This document shows, piece after piece, positions 29,701-43,000 of a stretch of DNA of 64,000 bases. Origin of the DNA: Ascaris suum (lineage: Eukaryota; Nematoda; Chromadorea; Rhabditida; Ascarididae); assembly GCA_013433145.1 (NCBI GenBank), contig CM024168.1:14376868-14440867 (forward strand), read 5' to 3'. Every line of letters begins with the position of its first letter. The stretch's first letter is position 1. Made by a program: the position numbers and the translations under genes. Under the pieces are notes generated by a model that saw nothing but the letters and a program-made list of their open reading frames with translations, did no database searches and had not been told where the DNA came from.

Positions 29701-32700
29701 TAGATAATATTTCAAGACGAATGATGCATTTTCAACGTTCATATCGGCTTTATGAGTAGTACTATATTATACAGGCGAATGTAAAGTAATCATTACAGCA
29801 AAGTCTAAAGGAAATCGGAATACGCAACAAGTGTGCAAGATTAAATACAGGATTTCAACGTAAAATTTTGTGGTTTTTGATGTAGGTTATATCACCACAA
29901 TTATATGTGAAAGTAAACGTATGTGAGTCATATTTAGTACTATATTATATCTACATTCACCGTTTCCCACTTTCTATTGCGGGGTCGGTTCTAAGCAAGC
30001 TCCGACCAGACTTGTTGGCTCCGCTCAACCGAGCCGCCATGTCCAGCACCCTCATCGAGACGAGGGTGGCGGATAAGTCACGACAGTCATAACAGAATCA
30101 ACGGTGGATCGGCTCGTCCACATCCAACGGACAGGAGACGAACTTAAGCCCTAACCTTCACGCGACCAACCTGCAAGAAATAGAGCCCAACCTAAAGACC
30201 ACAGGAGCCAGCTGGATCAGACTGACATTGGTTCAGGGCATTTGGAAGCGATATGAAGAGATGTTTATTCGTAATGACCGCTCTGTTGATTTAAGTAAAA
30301 AATAAATAAATAAAAAAATAATCTTCAAATATATAAGGCAAACAAACCGTGTGAATATTTTTTCAGTTACATGTGTATAATAAGCTTTTTAATAACAACG
30401 ACTATACCTGATGGGCCAAGTTGAAAAGCACTGTAAAAGTTAAATCGAGATTGAGTTGGTCAACTACAGACAATTGTTCACGCATCTTGACAGCCGCCCT
30501 CTCTTTACGACCAGCCTCCTTTGCCTTGTCGAGAGCCTTCAAATAATTTGTTCATTTATTTCATATCTCTCACTCCCGACAAGGACATATCGATTAAAAG
30601 TGTCGCAGATCAAGTGATGCAAACGCTAAATAATCAATTAATGCTGCTTATAAGCATCATTAACAAAATGAGATGATGTTTAGGCAAAAAAATTCCCATA
30701 GAAAAACTTGGGCAGGTTCCCGTTTCCTGAGGAGAAAGATGAATCGACCACACATCTCTCCCTCATCCCTTCTAAATCATCCTTCTCCCCCTCATAGAGA
30801 ACATGCTACTGATTTAAAGCATCAATTATTGCAACTTCTAAGAAAATATCATCCTATACCTACCTCGAGATCGATGATCTTTAACAAATATAAAACTAAG
30901 GTACAAAAGAAATTAATTGTAAACTTTTGTACCTGTTTCATTTCACCTTTTTCCCACGCGAAAACGCTCTCTTTCAGCAAATCGTTCACTTTTTTCTCCA
31001 TTTGACGACATTTTTCTTCATTACTTTCGTCTGGAGGCTTCTCGGTTAAAGACATTTTCATTGGATCGAAAGAACTTCCTGAAGTTTAATTTTATTACCA
31101 GTAAATTCTTTTTGGAAGTTTTCTTTGGAATCCCTCTGAAGTAAATTTTTAACGATGTTAGCTTGAATTTTCCAAATATTTTTACGGCTCGAATTTCATT
31201 ACGGAATTTTGTGAGAACGATTTTGGTAAATTTCAAAGGGAAGGGGTTTTTATTTCTTTGCTCTCGCCAAAACGGCGTGGATGGTTATGTAGAGTAGAAT
31301 ACAATCAATGGTTTAGGTATGACTTCAGTTTGGCCATATTATTGCTTTCCGTGGGAAGTGAAGAATGTGCCAGCTTTAGGCAGAAAACCAATAATGGGGG
31401 ACTTCAGTCTTCAAGTCGCGAGTTCTATCCAGGCTTCGAACTGCCTGCACTGTAAATTGTATATACCATTATGCTGGTACTAAACGAGGGGTTTAGTTGG
31501 GATTTCATCAATGTCTAACGATACAGTCGCCATCACTGTTCGCTTTGAACTCGTAAATCCTTCTAAGCTTCCATTTCCAAGATTTCTGATAGGAGGCCAA
31601 GATCTCTATAAATAATCAGAACACAGAGTCGAGGTCGCTGAGCAGAAAAATATTCTGAACGCATGAAAAAAGCAATGCCGACCCCTCCCGCCGGCTGATG
31701 TATAGCCAGCAGCGCGAACAGCAGTCATCGGCCGTGCAGCGTCGGTGCCACGTCTAGATGCTAACGAAGATCTGGTCATTGTGTTCATTGTTGTGGTCAA
31801 TCTTCGTAGTCCAGAAGTAGAAGTATTAATCCTGTTTGAGGAGGTCGCAAGACGCGTCACTGACGATGATGTAACCATCATGGAACTTTTCTGCAATCGT
31901 CCTATTTTATATTACTCAATTTATAGACTTAAACGGTTGAAAACACTTGACGACTGTCCACTTTCGCAATGTTTGGCTCCATTGTCTAGTTGGGTTTCGA
32001 TAAATAATTCCTCTGACGAAGCAAGAACAGAGGCCGAAAATGGGGAGAGGGATGTATTTATTAATAGAAGTGGTCGTTTCATTTTATTCGGCACCAAAGC
32101 AATCTTGAATATTACAATGTAAATGCCTTACTGGTCTCCTGCCATAGCTGGAACGAGCAACTGCCTGTTGGAACACCTTATCGCCCAGCACATTCTGAAA
32201 TTTAAACATAAGTCCATCATGCACGTTTCATTATGAGATAGAAGAAACCATTTAGCGATAGGTAAACTCATTGAAACCTTATAAATCTAACAAAATTCCA
32301 CTCATAAATCTAAAGCGAAGCAAAAGTCGAGTCTATTCAAAAGGGCATTTAAATTATCATCGAATATATACTATCATATCATAAATAATATTCCAGTACT
32401 TCAAAAGAAGAAAAAGTGACAAACATCCCAAATTTTATCACCATTCTAATCATAGTTCATAAACAAATTTGAATATTATCTGATACCGTAAAAGAAATAT
32501 ACCGAGGGCATAAAATTTCTTCATTAAAAAATAGTGAATCTTGCACGAAATGAAAATATCGCCATAAAGACTAAATGTCAAGCTTCTAACGGTCAATTCA
32601 ATGGTATAAACTTGAGGCATAAATTTCGAATTGTTTCTTTTTAATCCCCAACTCGGCCTCTTAATGATGAATGGGATTTATTTTCTCAGTGTTGATCTAG

Positions 32701-32973
32701 AGCAGTAACCATGACTTGATGTTAAATACTCGAATAATCTATCGTTATTACTCAATCTTCACTGATAAACATTTATCGCAGTCTTACTTATAAGAATTGT
32801 CAATGATATGATCGGCTCTATTCAAATAAAAAAAGCTATCACCGATTATTGCACGAGAACAAATTGACAACGTTTATTACCATACATCGAAATATGCAAA
32901 TTTTCCCAGATTTGTATACCTGTATATCATAGGCATGGTCGTAGTCATTGAAGCCTTCATAGCGATCGTCCAT
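20792..32973 (-). CDS. osm-5: Intraflagellar transport protein IFT88 (OSM-5)
   Basis: IFT-B core subunit, a TPR scaffold needed to build and maintain cilia of sensory neurons. Exons in transcript order: 32973-32920, 32194-32132, 31890-31683, 31078-30933, 30536-30408, 29426-29233, 28709-28487, 27488-27355, 26864-26735, 26559-26482, 26110-25949, 25355-25216, 25012-24862, 24447-24332, 23885-23767, 22964-22897, 22582-22471, 20928-20792. All phases agree, giving about 787 residues, close to the family length. Landmarks: GFNDYDHAYDI at the N-terminus, RPMTAVRAAGYT, EALNTYQVIVKNKMF, RLKVNIGNIYF, SADRYNSNALVNRGN, DKSQAFQ, RRSGNYQKALDLY, FLVRICTDLG and the C-terminal YKDPLGP with an acidic tail ending LLPE. 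TPR repeats fill about residues 180-690. The exon ending at 31683 has an unusual GTCGGC donor. The start MDDRYEG is preferred to an in-frame Met 90 bases upstream, which lies in the X-box. Confidence 0.96.
26152..26161 (+). repeat. G10 homopolymer
   Basis: Ten consecutive G within the osm-5 intron between 25949-26110 and 26482-26559, in a G-rich neighbourhood. Confidence 0.9.
29975..30316 (+). mobile_element. Probable retroelement 3' end in an osm-5 intron
   Basis: A clearly GC-richer block sits inside the AT-rich osm-5 intron 29427-30407. It begins near GCGGGGTCGG and ends in a tail of TAAATAAATAAA-like repeats on the plus strand. An abrupt composition change plus an A-rich tandem tail is typical of the 3' end of a non-LTR element. 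No protein-coding part or target-site duplication was identified, so the family is unknown and both borders are approximate. Confidence 0.4.
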
Positions 32974-33046
32974 CCTCTCAGCGCAGCAATCGATTCGAAG
33001 TAAATGTATAGCCGTTTCTGCGACTGCTTGGAAATTGTTATTGTGC

Positions 33047-33060
33047 TTCACCATAGCAAC
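33047..33060 (-). promoter_or_regulatory. X-box (RFX/DAF-19 site) upstream of osm-5
   Basis: Minus-strand GTTGCTATGGTGAA, 74 bases upstream of the osm-5 ATG. The ciliary X-box consensus is RYYNYYWWRRNRAC, and 13 of 14 positions fit; only the last (A for C) differs. In C. elegans, DAF-19 acts through such sites within about 200 bases of the start of IFT genes, osm-5 included. Position, orientation and sequence all fit; binding is inferred. Confidence 0.75.
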
Positions 33061-34289
33061 CATGCAAATGTAGGGCCTCCCTCAAAATTGTTCTCTCTTG
33101 TGAGCTCTATTCATTAAGGTTCTACTTGGAATAAAACAGAACAAAGTGTTGTACTGCTGGCTGATCGTAGAGAAGAGACGATTCAAGTCGAAGCGAAGTT
33201 TTACTCAAACAATTGGGTAACTGAACACACGTCGGATAAAAACCCACCAATATCACCGACCGAGCATGCACCGTGGCTAACCGGTCTGAATTAAGCAACT
33301 ACAGAAATAGAGGAACAGCGAAATATTATGAAGCAGAGAAGAATAGATATCACCGAAGTCGATCTATGCAAAATTGAGTTGCAACACGGTCGTTCACCGC
33401 AACATAAAGTAAGTGAAGAAGCGTTGCAAATCGGCCGGCAAAGATATGTCCTTGCTGATCCAATCGTTAAGGCATTCAGATTTTAATGAAACTGGTCAAT
33501 CATAAAAACTTTCATAGATTTCATTTCATGTATAGTTTTCCGCGTTACTAATATGAAATGTGACCAACTAATCGTAGAACATATGTTTTACGTTTAAGTG
33601 ATCAATATTCGATGGCTCGGCGAGTGCTGGTGGGAGATCCGGTCACTCAGTCGTGTAGATCGTACCCATCGAATTTCGTAACTCGGCTGCGACTGTCGCC
33701 AATCGTAAACTATGGAACAGATACACTCACACACACACATCTCAAAATATAATCCCCGTCAAGCTTAACACTTGTTGGCGCATTTAGCCAATAAACGTTT
33801 AAAACTTCCCATCTCTGTACTTGAAAATATTAAATACGATTAAGTGAAACGTCAGCTCATATTAAAGAACCATTGAATTTAAAACTATGGATATTAAATC
33901 GACAAAAAAATCCGTAATATTGCCGTAAGTTTCCGCGTACGGCCATTAATAATGCGTATAAAGTTTAACGCGTCTCGACGTTAAAAACGCCAACTTCAGC
34001 GCCTGAATTAAGAAGACATTATAGAAATAGCGCAAAGTCCGAGAAGAAAACGTGACCAATCGTTCACATATATTCAAGCAGTAGGCCATTATTAAGTACA
34101 TAAAACGAATCAAAATCAAAATCTCAATCAAAAGGCAGAATGAAGACATTGCAGAAATAAGAGAAACGGAACCAGTGAGTGCATAAAACGAAAAGACGAA
34201 TTCATCCTCGCAACTGCCCCACTCGAATACACCACATTAGATTCTGAAGAGGAATCTGCAAAACAGAAGCTTTTAAACATTTGAGAGGA
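33061..34289. other. Upstream region of osm-5, no gene seen
   Basis: About 1.2 kb between the osm-5 X-box and the Penelope-like remnant. A short CA run lies at about 33727-33739. No coding exon or RNA gene was recognised. Confidence 0.45.
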
Positions 34290-35300
34290 TTAGCTTAGAC
34301 TCACATATCTCATTGCTTCGGTCATTTCCCCGCGGCCATTGATCTCTGGTCTATCCACCTCAATCAATAAGGCTTCCTTAATTTTTCTCTCTTTGCAACC
34401 GTTGGTCTACCGCTCTGACTTTAACTTTGACCTCAATGTCTTTTCCCGCATGATTCACTCGTCTGTGTATTGACCACGGTCCATTCCGCTCGTTGTAGTC
34501 ACGAAGATCCCGTAAGTACTCTTTGATTCGATCTTCCAGAGGCCTATATGTTTCACCAATGTATTTTTGACCACAGTCGTTACATCTGATTTCATATCCA
34601 GCTCCACGAATCTGGCATAAACCATCTTCATGGTACAAACAGGGCAGCATGTGCCCTCACATTCACTGTCGTATAACCGTAATCTAACCAACAGCTGTCG
34701 CGAAGACTGCGGTATCATATTAACTATGATCCCGTATTTCGCGAAAATGCCTTGTAACTTCTGGCTGAAGTTGTCTCTGAGAAATGGTATTCGCAAAAGT
34801 GGCGCTCTTTTATGATATCGTGGACCCGTGGTTCTCCAACTTATAACCTATTTATCTTAACCGTTGCGTGCCGCTATATCCAATACCCTGCCTCGAGATG
34901 ACTGTTTTTATTGTATCGAGGATACGTTGCTTGCAGTATTCAGCATATTGCACATAGTTTGCACCTTGAGCCCACTAGGGTGAGCTGACCTGTAGTAGTC
35001 AATCAGAATATCTTTCTTCGCCGCTTTTCGATACCACTTAGACTCGATACGTCATTCTTTGATCCTAATTGCTGCATTAAGATAAGCAAGCCAACCGTCG
35101 TTGTTCGGCGATTCTCGAGTCAGCCTGATGGCGTCTTTCAAAAAGGCTTGCAAATCCGTAATATTATTTGCACAGTACATCGATTTTACGACGATATCGA
35201 CGACGAGCACTGAAAATTCATTCAAATTTTTTGCAATCCAATATTTGCATATCCTTAAAATATAAGTTTCCACAATATCCTTTAACATGCCACTAATCAT
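34290..35300 (-). mobile_element. Decayed Penelope-like element (RT end and GIY-YIG)
   Basis: Read on the minus strand, fragments in three frames line up in the order of a Penelope-like element with a C-terminal GIY-YIG endonuclease. From 35300 down: the end of a reverse transcriptase domain (IRLTRESPNNDGWLAYLNA), a stop near 35052, then KWYRKAAKKDILIDYYRSAHPS. Next comes RIPFLRDNF at about 34790 and RLRLYDSECEGTCCPVC. A frame change near 34630 leads to YEIRCNDCGQKYIGET and RPLEDRIKEYL (GIY-YIG core). A second frame change near 34380 leads to IKEALLIEVDRPEING, ending at a stop at 34290. The stop codons and frameshifts mean it cannot make an intact protein. The catalytic RT part upstream of 35300 was not found. 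It lies between the divergent osm-5 and Nup58 genes. Confidence 0.75.
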
Positions 35301-37067
35301 TTGAAAACTTCGCAGTCAGACGACTGCGGCTGTTCGGTCGGGTCCTAAAGAAAATCTTGGACTCCTTCCCCTCCTCCCCTGTCCATCCTATCTCGCTATG
35401 GAAATACTATAACTTGAAACGAAACGAAGTGGGATTGCCGAGGACATTTGCTAACAAAGTCAGCGCGTGATCCATGCAAACAATGCAACATCGAACGACG
35501 GGAGAACGATGGCGACTACAGTAACGCGATGGTACGTTGAGCTTTCTTGTTTGCTTAACAGCATTTGTATATTTTACCATTTGATCTGTGCAGTTTTCTA
35601 TGTACCAATGCCATTGTATGCTTCAAATATATTCGAGGATGTGATTGGGCACGGCAAACGTTAGGTCCAGCATAGATCAACTCCAGTCCCAATTGTGACC
35701 ACGCTTGAATCTGATCCATAGTCGTGTAGAAATAGTTCAAATCTGAGCCTAGTTTGTTTAAAATGGGGTCCAGGCAGATTAACTCAGGTTTATATGCTTA
35801 TAGGTTGACTATAGGTCATAGGTCAATGGTCTTTAGGACTTTTCACTCAATTTCCGAGCGTCTGTTTTTACAGACATCCTCACAGCATATCCACTGCCAA
35901 TCCCAAGTACACTTTTATTAAATTGGATCCCGCCCGAGATATGAATCGTTTTGAAGAGGTAGTCGGAAATGTGTCAGGTATGTTGTACGCGGTAATCAAA
36001 AGCAACAAGAAAAACAAAGCTGAGTTAAAATAGATGAGAAAAGAGTAAAAATTATAAACTAAATTTAAATCATTTATTATCCCATATTTTAATTTCTTTC
36101 CTTAATTCTCTTCAAATGGATATAAATTCTCTCCAATTGAAATTGCTTCACTAAGAGAGCTGTTAGAAAAGATGCAAAGTTCGTTTGAAATGCCTGCAAT
36201 TGACGCTTTCAAAAATGAACTCTTTCTCAGCTTCGTTTCCTTTCTACATTTATTTCCGGTTCTTCGTTATTACCGCCATCAAGTTTTGTAGCTATCGAAT
36301 CGTTCCATTGATTATACGCGTGTATAAATTTAATTGATGTTTTGCGTTACACCATTTTCAATGCACCTTCATCATTATTCCATGGTAAAACGCATTATGG
36401 CAGCGTTGTACCTATGCGTACCTGTGAGTGTCTGTCTGTCGTTGCGACAATTTAAACTTGAAAACTGTTAACGTTGGAGTTAGGGAACTTGGTTGCTTTA
36501 ATGTATACCTTATGATGACCTTTTGTATGATCTTTCGTTTTGGCTTATTAACTTTGAAAGATGATATAAATACTTAAAAATACCAAAAACTTTTATGTTG
36601 TAATGAGCGGATTTTCATTTTATACCGGCCGACTCACAGAAAAAAGAATCCTTTTTGGAAGATTCTTATGAATGCGGTCCGATCAGTTAAAATAAGGAAC
36701 TCTTAGTATTTAACAATTTGCGAAAGCGGTTGGCCATTTGAGCGGAATGCAAAGGCGCATATCGTGTCAGCCTCTTCGATGTGCTTTTCCGTTTATTTGC
36801 ACATACGAAAGTCATTTTCCAATTGTAACGATAAAAGAACGACGCAACTTTTCACTAAATAACTATTATTAATTTCCTCGAAAATAACCCATAAATTTTG
36901 TAGAGATTAATGTTGGCATCATAAGAATGTGTCCTTCACTCGTTGTGTTGGATATCGACAATGGTCGTGACTGAGCTTTCGAGATCGGCGTATGATTTTA
37001 ATGTGAAACATTGGGTTTCCCAGATGATATTAGGTAAAAAGGTTTTATTGATAGGATCCGAGGTGTG
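35301..37067. other. Intergenic region upstream of the nucleoporin gene
   Basis: No supported coding exon. This would hold the promoter of the nucleoporin gene. An acceptor-like TTTTATTGATAG ends at 37054, 13 bases before the proposed ATG, and could be a spliced-leader site. Confidence 0.4.
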
Positions 37068-40000
37068 ATGCCTGGTTTCACATTCGGTGCGCCTAGTGCT
37101 ACAAGTACTCCTGTATGTGGTGGTGGTACACTATTCGGTTCGACCCCCGCTGCAAAACCCCTCTTTGGGACGGCGTCATCGACGACTTCCACCACACAAG
37201 CTACAAGTAAGCGTACACTCTCAGCGAGAAAACTACTATAATTTCTTGTAAAAAAGAGCAGCAATCGGTGACATTAATGCAGATCTAATATCTCAAAATC
37301 AGCTAGTACAAGAGAAATGAGCTAATATCTTAAAATAACTTGAAAGCTTTACGAGCCGATTTTCAAATGTATGCGTGAATGGATGTACTCATCTCCGGCA
37401 GAGAGAGATCTCTATAAAAGGCTGGTAATGCTTATTTATCGATATTAAGAAAGGGAAATGAAATATGTTCCCTCGAGTGTGCCCTCAAGGGATGCTCTCA
37501 GGCATTACTGCGAACATATGCTTGTGCGAAAGCCGAGAAAGAATTAATGTGTGAACTATCAAGCAACAAAACGGGATTTATTTTTGAATGGGCCTTTTCG
37601 GGCAGTACATAATTTTAAGGGATAATTTAAGGCAAATATCGCCAAAGTCGAAGACCCCAAATAGAGCGAAAAAGACCGGCGCAGAGGCGAAACGCCAGTG
37701 AGATTTCCGCATATGTCCAAATGAACAATGCTGGATTTACTTTGAGCACTTTCGTCTATATTGTAGCACTGCAACGTAATGCAATTCTCTCAAGCGATGT
37801 TGTTTTGCTTGTATTCGTTGATGTGTACTACCTGGCATAGGTCACATGTAAGGTGTTGTGCGTATATTTCGCTTGATGTTGCTTTCTATACCTTTATCTT
37901 TCGACCTATAGAGCTATAGTTTATGAAAGTTGTGGCTTAAAGGTATAGCATGGACGGGTACGTTTTGCAGTTTTCGTTTTTAAAGAAGCGAGAAATTCGG
38001 AGGTGAAAAAACTCGTTGATTGAAAAATATTATTCTGCAAAAAAAAGGATGTAAAATTTCACAAGATTGCTGTGATAAGTTGCAATTTTTATGAAGTTAC
38101 TAATTTACTGAAGATAGTAATAAAAAATTGGTGAGGATAAGTTGGGGCGAAATATTGCAACTTAGTAGCATTTTCCAATTCGGTGCATTTGCACTTTTTT
38201 GTCGTCAATAGTATCTAGTAATTGGCAATACGCCCAAAGAGTGATCATTGAGCCAATATTTCCGATATGACTCCGCCATTGAAATGTTTGATGCCACGAT
38301 TGCAACAATGGCCACAATGACCTTTACGATTAAAAAACTTTCGGGCAAGTTTGGCACAATCCCTTAATGTGGCAGTATGCTACAAGGTGTTACAGTCGAT
38401 GCCGGGTGCTGTTGGAGTGCTTCGAGATGAATGCATTCAGAAATTCCATAGACGGCTAGGTCAGCTAGCCAGTGCGTAACATGTTGCTGCATAAAGGCAC
38501 AGTGCTCATCTTGCCGATAAGATTTCACCGGTGGTTGTTAGCATTCGCCTTCGCAGTTTGGAGACATCACTCATGAAATGCTCTCGACTTTGGAATTCCC
38601 CTCGTCTTCGCTGTTCGATTTTTATGTTGTTTGGGGAGCAGTGACCCTGAAGGGGGAGTTCCTTCCCGTTGTTTCATATCGGAAACAAATGGATTCTTCC
38701 TCATAAATTTTCTCTTTCAAATCATGGTGAGATTCCTCAATTCGTTACTGCTTACATGTGATACTCTAATGCAGTAAGCATTCGATCTGCTCAAAGACGT
38801 TTAACGTTATCATTGGCGTAACACCTCATAGATGAAGTGGTAGTTAAAGCGCGTTATACCTATGTTGTGTTTTGAGAATTTTTTTCTCTCTCTGTGTCTC
38901 TGTGTCTCTGTCTCTCTCTCTCTCTCTCTCTCACAAAGGTAAGCAGAAATTGCCTATTTTTAATAGCTATGAAGCATTTAATTTCTTCTTCTTTGCATTT
39001 CTTTTATCGCATCCCATCATTAATTTGTTGTTTTACATTTAACATCACTTTGATCTTATACTGTTTCATGTTTTCGATGCTTGCAACGTATGTATAAAGA
39101 GGCTCGAATGTCTTGGACGTGCTCCTCAGAGTCATATAGTAGACGTTTAGTTTGGAACCCGATAGTTCTTTATTTATTTCTCTTTATGCAGTTTCACTCT
39201 TTCGGCAGAAATCCTAGCCTACTCGGAGTTAGTGGATGAAGTAGGTCAAAGTTCAAGCCCGAGGTGGTTTGAAGTGGCACTTTTCCAATTTGAAGTCAAT
39301 TCTCAAATGGAGATTTCTTCGCGACGTTGCAAACGTTATGAATCTTAGTGCATCTTTATGATAGAGGAAACTGAGGGGATTTTCATTTCCAAGTTATTAT
39401 TGAGTGAAGGAAGTCAACTTCACATTATTAAACGCTGTGAATACCTCGATGTTTTTAATGGAATATTTGTGTGTGGTCCAGCTCTTCTTAATCTTAGCAA
39501 AAATGTCTACATTTGAAGTAGTTTAGTGGATATTTTTCAGGTTTATTTGGAGCACCTGCGCCCACCACAACCACAGCAGTTAGCCTATTTGGAACCTCAC
39601 CGGCAAAGCCAGCAACTTCCACAGGTAATCACCTATCGAAAACTAGCTTTGACAAATGGCTATTAGTTGTGTTAGACTTACTTACTATTGTCTGGACATA
39701 TAGAGGTCACCGTTAATTGCAAGTTCACCTATGGCCATAGATTATCAGCTTTGAAGAAATCACTTTTCCCTACCTCACGATACTTCTATAAAGTTACCGA
39801 GATTTGAGACGTCCAACATTCGTTACTGTTAATTGGTATAAAGTAAGGGTTATCTACAATGAAAGCGGAATGAAAACTGCTCGTTTGTTTGCTTTTAACT
39901 TTTGATTGACTTTTGTTTGATGTTCTTTTGATCGAAGCTCCACATTATTGCAGTGGTAAAGTGGTAGCGATTATTTAGCTGAATTTCTTTCCACAAAATT

Positions 40001-43000
40001 CACTATACACCACTCAACGTCGAAGTTTTGCCGTATCTCTAGATTGGTTTTGAAAAATGTGAGGTATTTATTGCATCGTTCAGGCAGCATGTTTGGAAGC
40101 ACTGCAACGACAACATCCACACCGGCGACTGGGACGTTGTTCGGGAGCACAACGTCAAAGGGTTTTTTCGGTACCACTCCGACCACTTCGTCTACCACGA
40201 CAACTGGAGGGCTGTTTGGCAAACCAACTACTGGTAACAGTCTTGAGAACACTTTAAAGATACTAGTGTTTTCTGTGTCTCATAACAATTGAAGGATAAG
40301 CCATGCAATTCCATGTTATTTGTGGAAAAAGTATTTCAGCAGTGATCGAATTAGAGGAGTGCATTAAGAGGAATGTATGTGGGGGTCGATAGCAGAAAGA
40401 AAGTAGGTGGATGCTTATTAAAAGAAGAGTTTAGTCACCGCCATATTATAGCACGCAACTTTTGAAATTTAATCTCCGATACAGGTGGCCTGTTCGGTAC
40501 AACTACAGCGACATCGTCGGCTCCAACCGCAACGAGCGGTGGTATCTTTGGCTTGGCACCCACTTCGAGTGCTACGACGGCTACAGGACTAGGTGGTACG
40601 GGCTCTTTCATGCTAGGAAGCACGACAGCTGGCACCGCAACGAGCAATGCTGTCGGGGTGGCTGGAGCTGCTGCATCAACCAACCCCATGGATGGAGAGG
40701 TGCCAAAGCCTCTTCTTGACTTGATCACCCAACTGAAGTAATTTTTTCTTTGAAGTTCGTCCATTCGGAAACATATAGTCATAGGGCTGTGTCTAATCAT
40801 ATTTATATCTGCAGTCTCTGTTTAACTAATATTTGAAAATGTTTCAGAGGAGCTGCGTTGTTGAATTTTGGTATGTCTCGTTTTTCAGCATCAAATTTTT
40901 GGCATTTGAACTTATTTTTTAAATCATGCAATTTAGTAAAAAGGCGCAGAAAATGTTACACCGTTTTTTTCTGAGCATTTATTTAACCGGTCGGTATTTT
41001 AGCGGTGGAATTGCGGTAACGTTCGGTGTGATGAGTTTTCTGAGACTGTATTTTCGCAGATATTTTTTATTGGTGGAATAACTTTTTTTAGTGGGATAAT
41101 TTACAGCTTTTCCTTCGCAATGTGTTATAAGGACACCCTAAGGAATTAATTTTCACCTGTTAACCTGTTCCAAGATGGACGTCGACTAATGGTTGCAGGT
41201 AATGAAAAAAAACCTCATTTTCCTCTAATAACTACATCATCGTTGGTATTTCTACTGCCATACCGAAAAAGAGCTTTGCGGAATCGAACTCTCTGAAGAA
41301 AAGCTCTCTATATAGAATTCAGTTAATTTTGAAAAAATTTCTTCATTAAAAATACATAGAATATGTTTATTTCATTTAGTCAATAAGTTTCATCGTTTCA
41401 CTTTCAATTTTTATATTTTTGTCTGAATATTTCCCAATAGATTTAATATTGTCCCCCCCCCCCCCACAATTTGCCGATGAATAGTAGATGCACTGATGGA
41501 ATAATTGTGGGATTGAATTCGCAAAGAGGGTTTAGGGAACGTATCAAGAAGAATCGCGAGCTGTCGGATGAATTTGTGATGAACAGCAATGATTCGTGTA
41601 TGGCGATGAATGAAAAATTGGACGATTTGAAGAGATTAATCGTCGAGGAATCGTCCGACGTGAGGAGGTCTCGCCACAAAGCTAATGGTATTCTGTATTT
41701 GATTATTTTTTTGAATTTAATTTCGTTGAATCCCCTCTCTTCTTTGCCTCAACTATCTTTAGCCTGGATTATTGGAGAGAGGCGAGGCATACCCCTTTTA
41801 GCCTAGATTTTTGAAGAGAGGTGAGGCTTGCCTCTTTGGCCTGGATTATTGCCGAAGTGTGAGAAAGAGAATGACCAATGACCGGAGTAGAAAATCGAAC
41901 ATTTCTGTAGACGGTAAATTTTAAACGTGAATCTGTGACGAAATAAGCTATTTCGAATGTTTTTTTAAACACTTGGAGTGAGCATGGGATAATTTTATTT
42001 CACTCCACCCAACTTCTTCGCAAATTTCGCAGCTCTTCAAACGAAAAATTGATCCTATTCGCTAACATCTTCACGTTTTGTCATTATTACACCCTCAGCT
42101 TTTTTAGTTTCCACGCCATATTGCACTGTCTCAATCATAGCAAAGCATTCTTATCAGATGTGTGTGTGGGAGAGGGGGGGGGGGGGAATGAAGAATTATT
42201 AAGGCCATTAGTTTTGCTGACCTCAAACTGTTTTGAACCAGTGAACAACGAGGAAAGTTCTTAAATCAGGCAAAAAGATATTTTCATTATTGCACGTGAA
42301 ATGAAATAGCTTTTGCACTTTTTTGGCTAAATAAAGCAAAATTTGATTGGAAACGTTTAAATCGCAACTTCAGGATATCTTATAAATCTAGCATTGCGAC
42401 TGAGCCCATTTTCAAGGGACATTATGGTTGCACTTAATCAGCTTTCCTCCCTCCCCCTCCCCCCCTTATCCATTCGTTCCGTCTTAACCCTCCTTCCGCC
42501 CCCCCCCCTTCCCAAACACTAGGCCGTTGATTAGTCTGCTTGCATCCGACATCACTGTTTACGCTCTAGATGTCGGCGCCACTTCCATTTGTGCAATAAA
42601 GCAGTTGCGTCTCGAACGCTTCGCTGAAAAAGTTGGTTTCTGGGTAAAGCATCTGTTGGAAAGGCTTTATTATATCAGTTTATCATACGTCGTAAACTGT
42701 CGAATGCAGTCCATATTCATGCCTCTCCTTCCTTTCTTCCTCTCTTTTGTCATGGAACTTCACACAGTCGTGTTCCTGTCTCAGGTGCAGCATAAAACTA
42801 CCCTACTACCCTTTCCATGCATTCTGCTTAAATTCCTTTCTTTCTCGGATTCTGTCCCTCTTACTGAGTGCAGTTTTGCAGCAGGAAGCGTACCAATTTT
42901 GATTTCTGTAGTATGAAACTGCAGCAGAAAATATGTCACCATTTTGAGGTTTGGGGATTTTGATATAATCGCTTTGCGTATTGTTGCAATACCTCAAATG

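Noticed and set aside
32974..33063. In-frame N-terminal extension of OSM-5 beginning MVAMVKHNNN
   Set aside because: Its first codons are the X-box, and IFT88 proteins begin at the acidic MDD-type start, which is present downstream.
40848..40870. 23-base micro-exon (GAALLNF) in the nucleoporin gene
   Set aside because: The exon ending at 40737 joins the exon starting at 41536 directly in phase (ITQLK-ERIKKN); the micro-exon would leave the wrong phase.
42527..42916. 129-codon plus-strand frame
   Set aside because: Inside a nucleoporin intron; the phase of the 41536 and 43576 exons excludes it and it has no family features.
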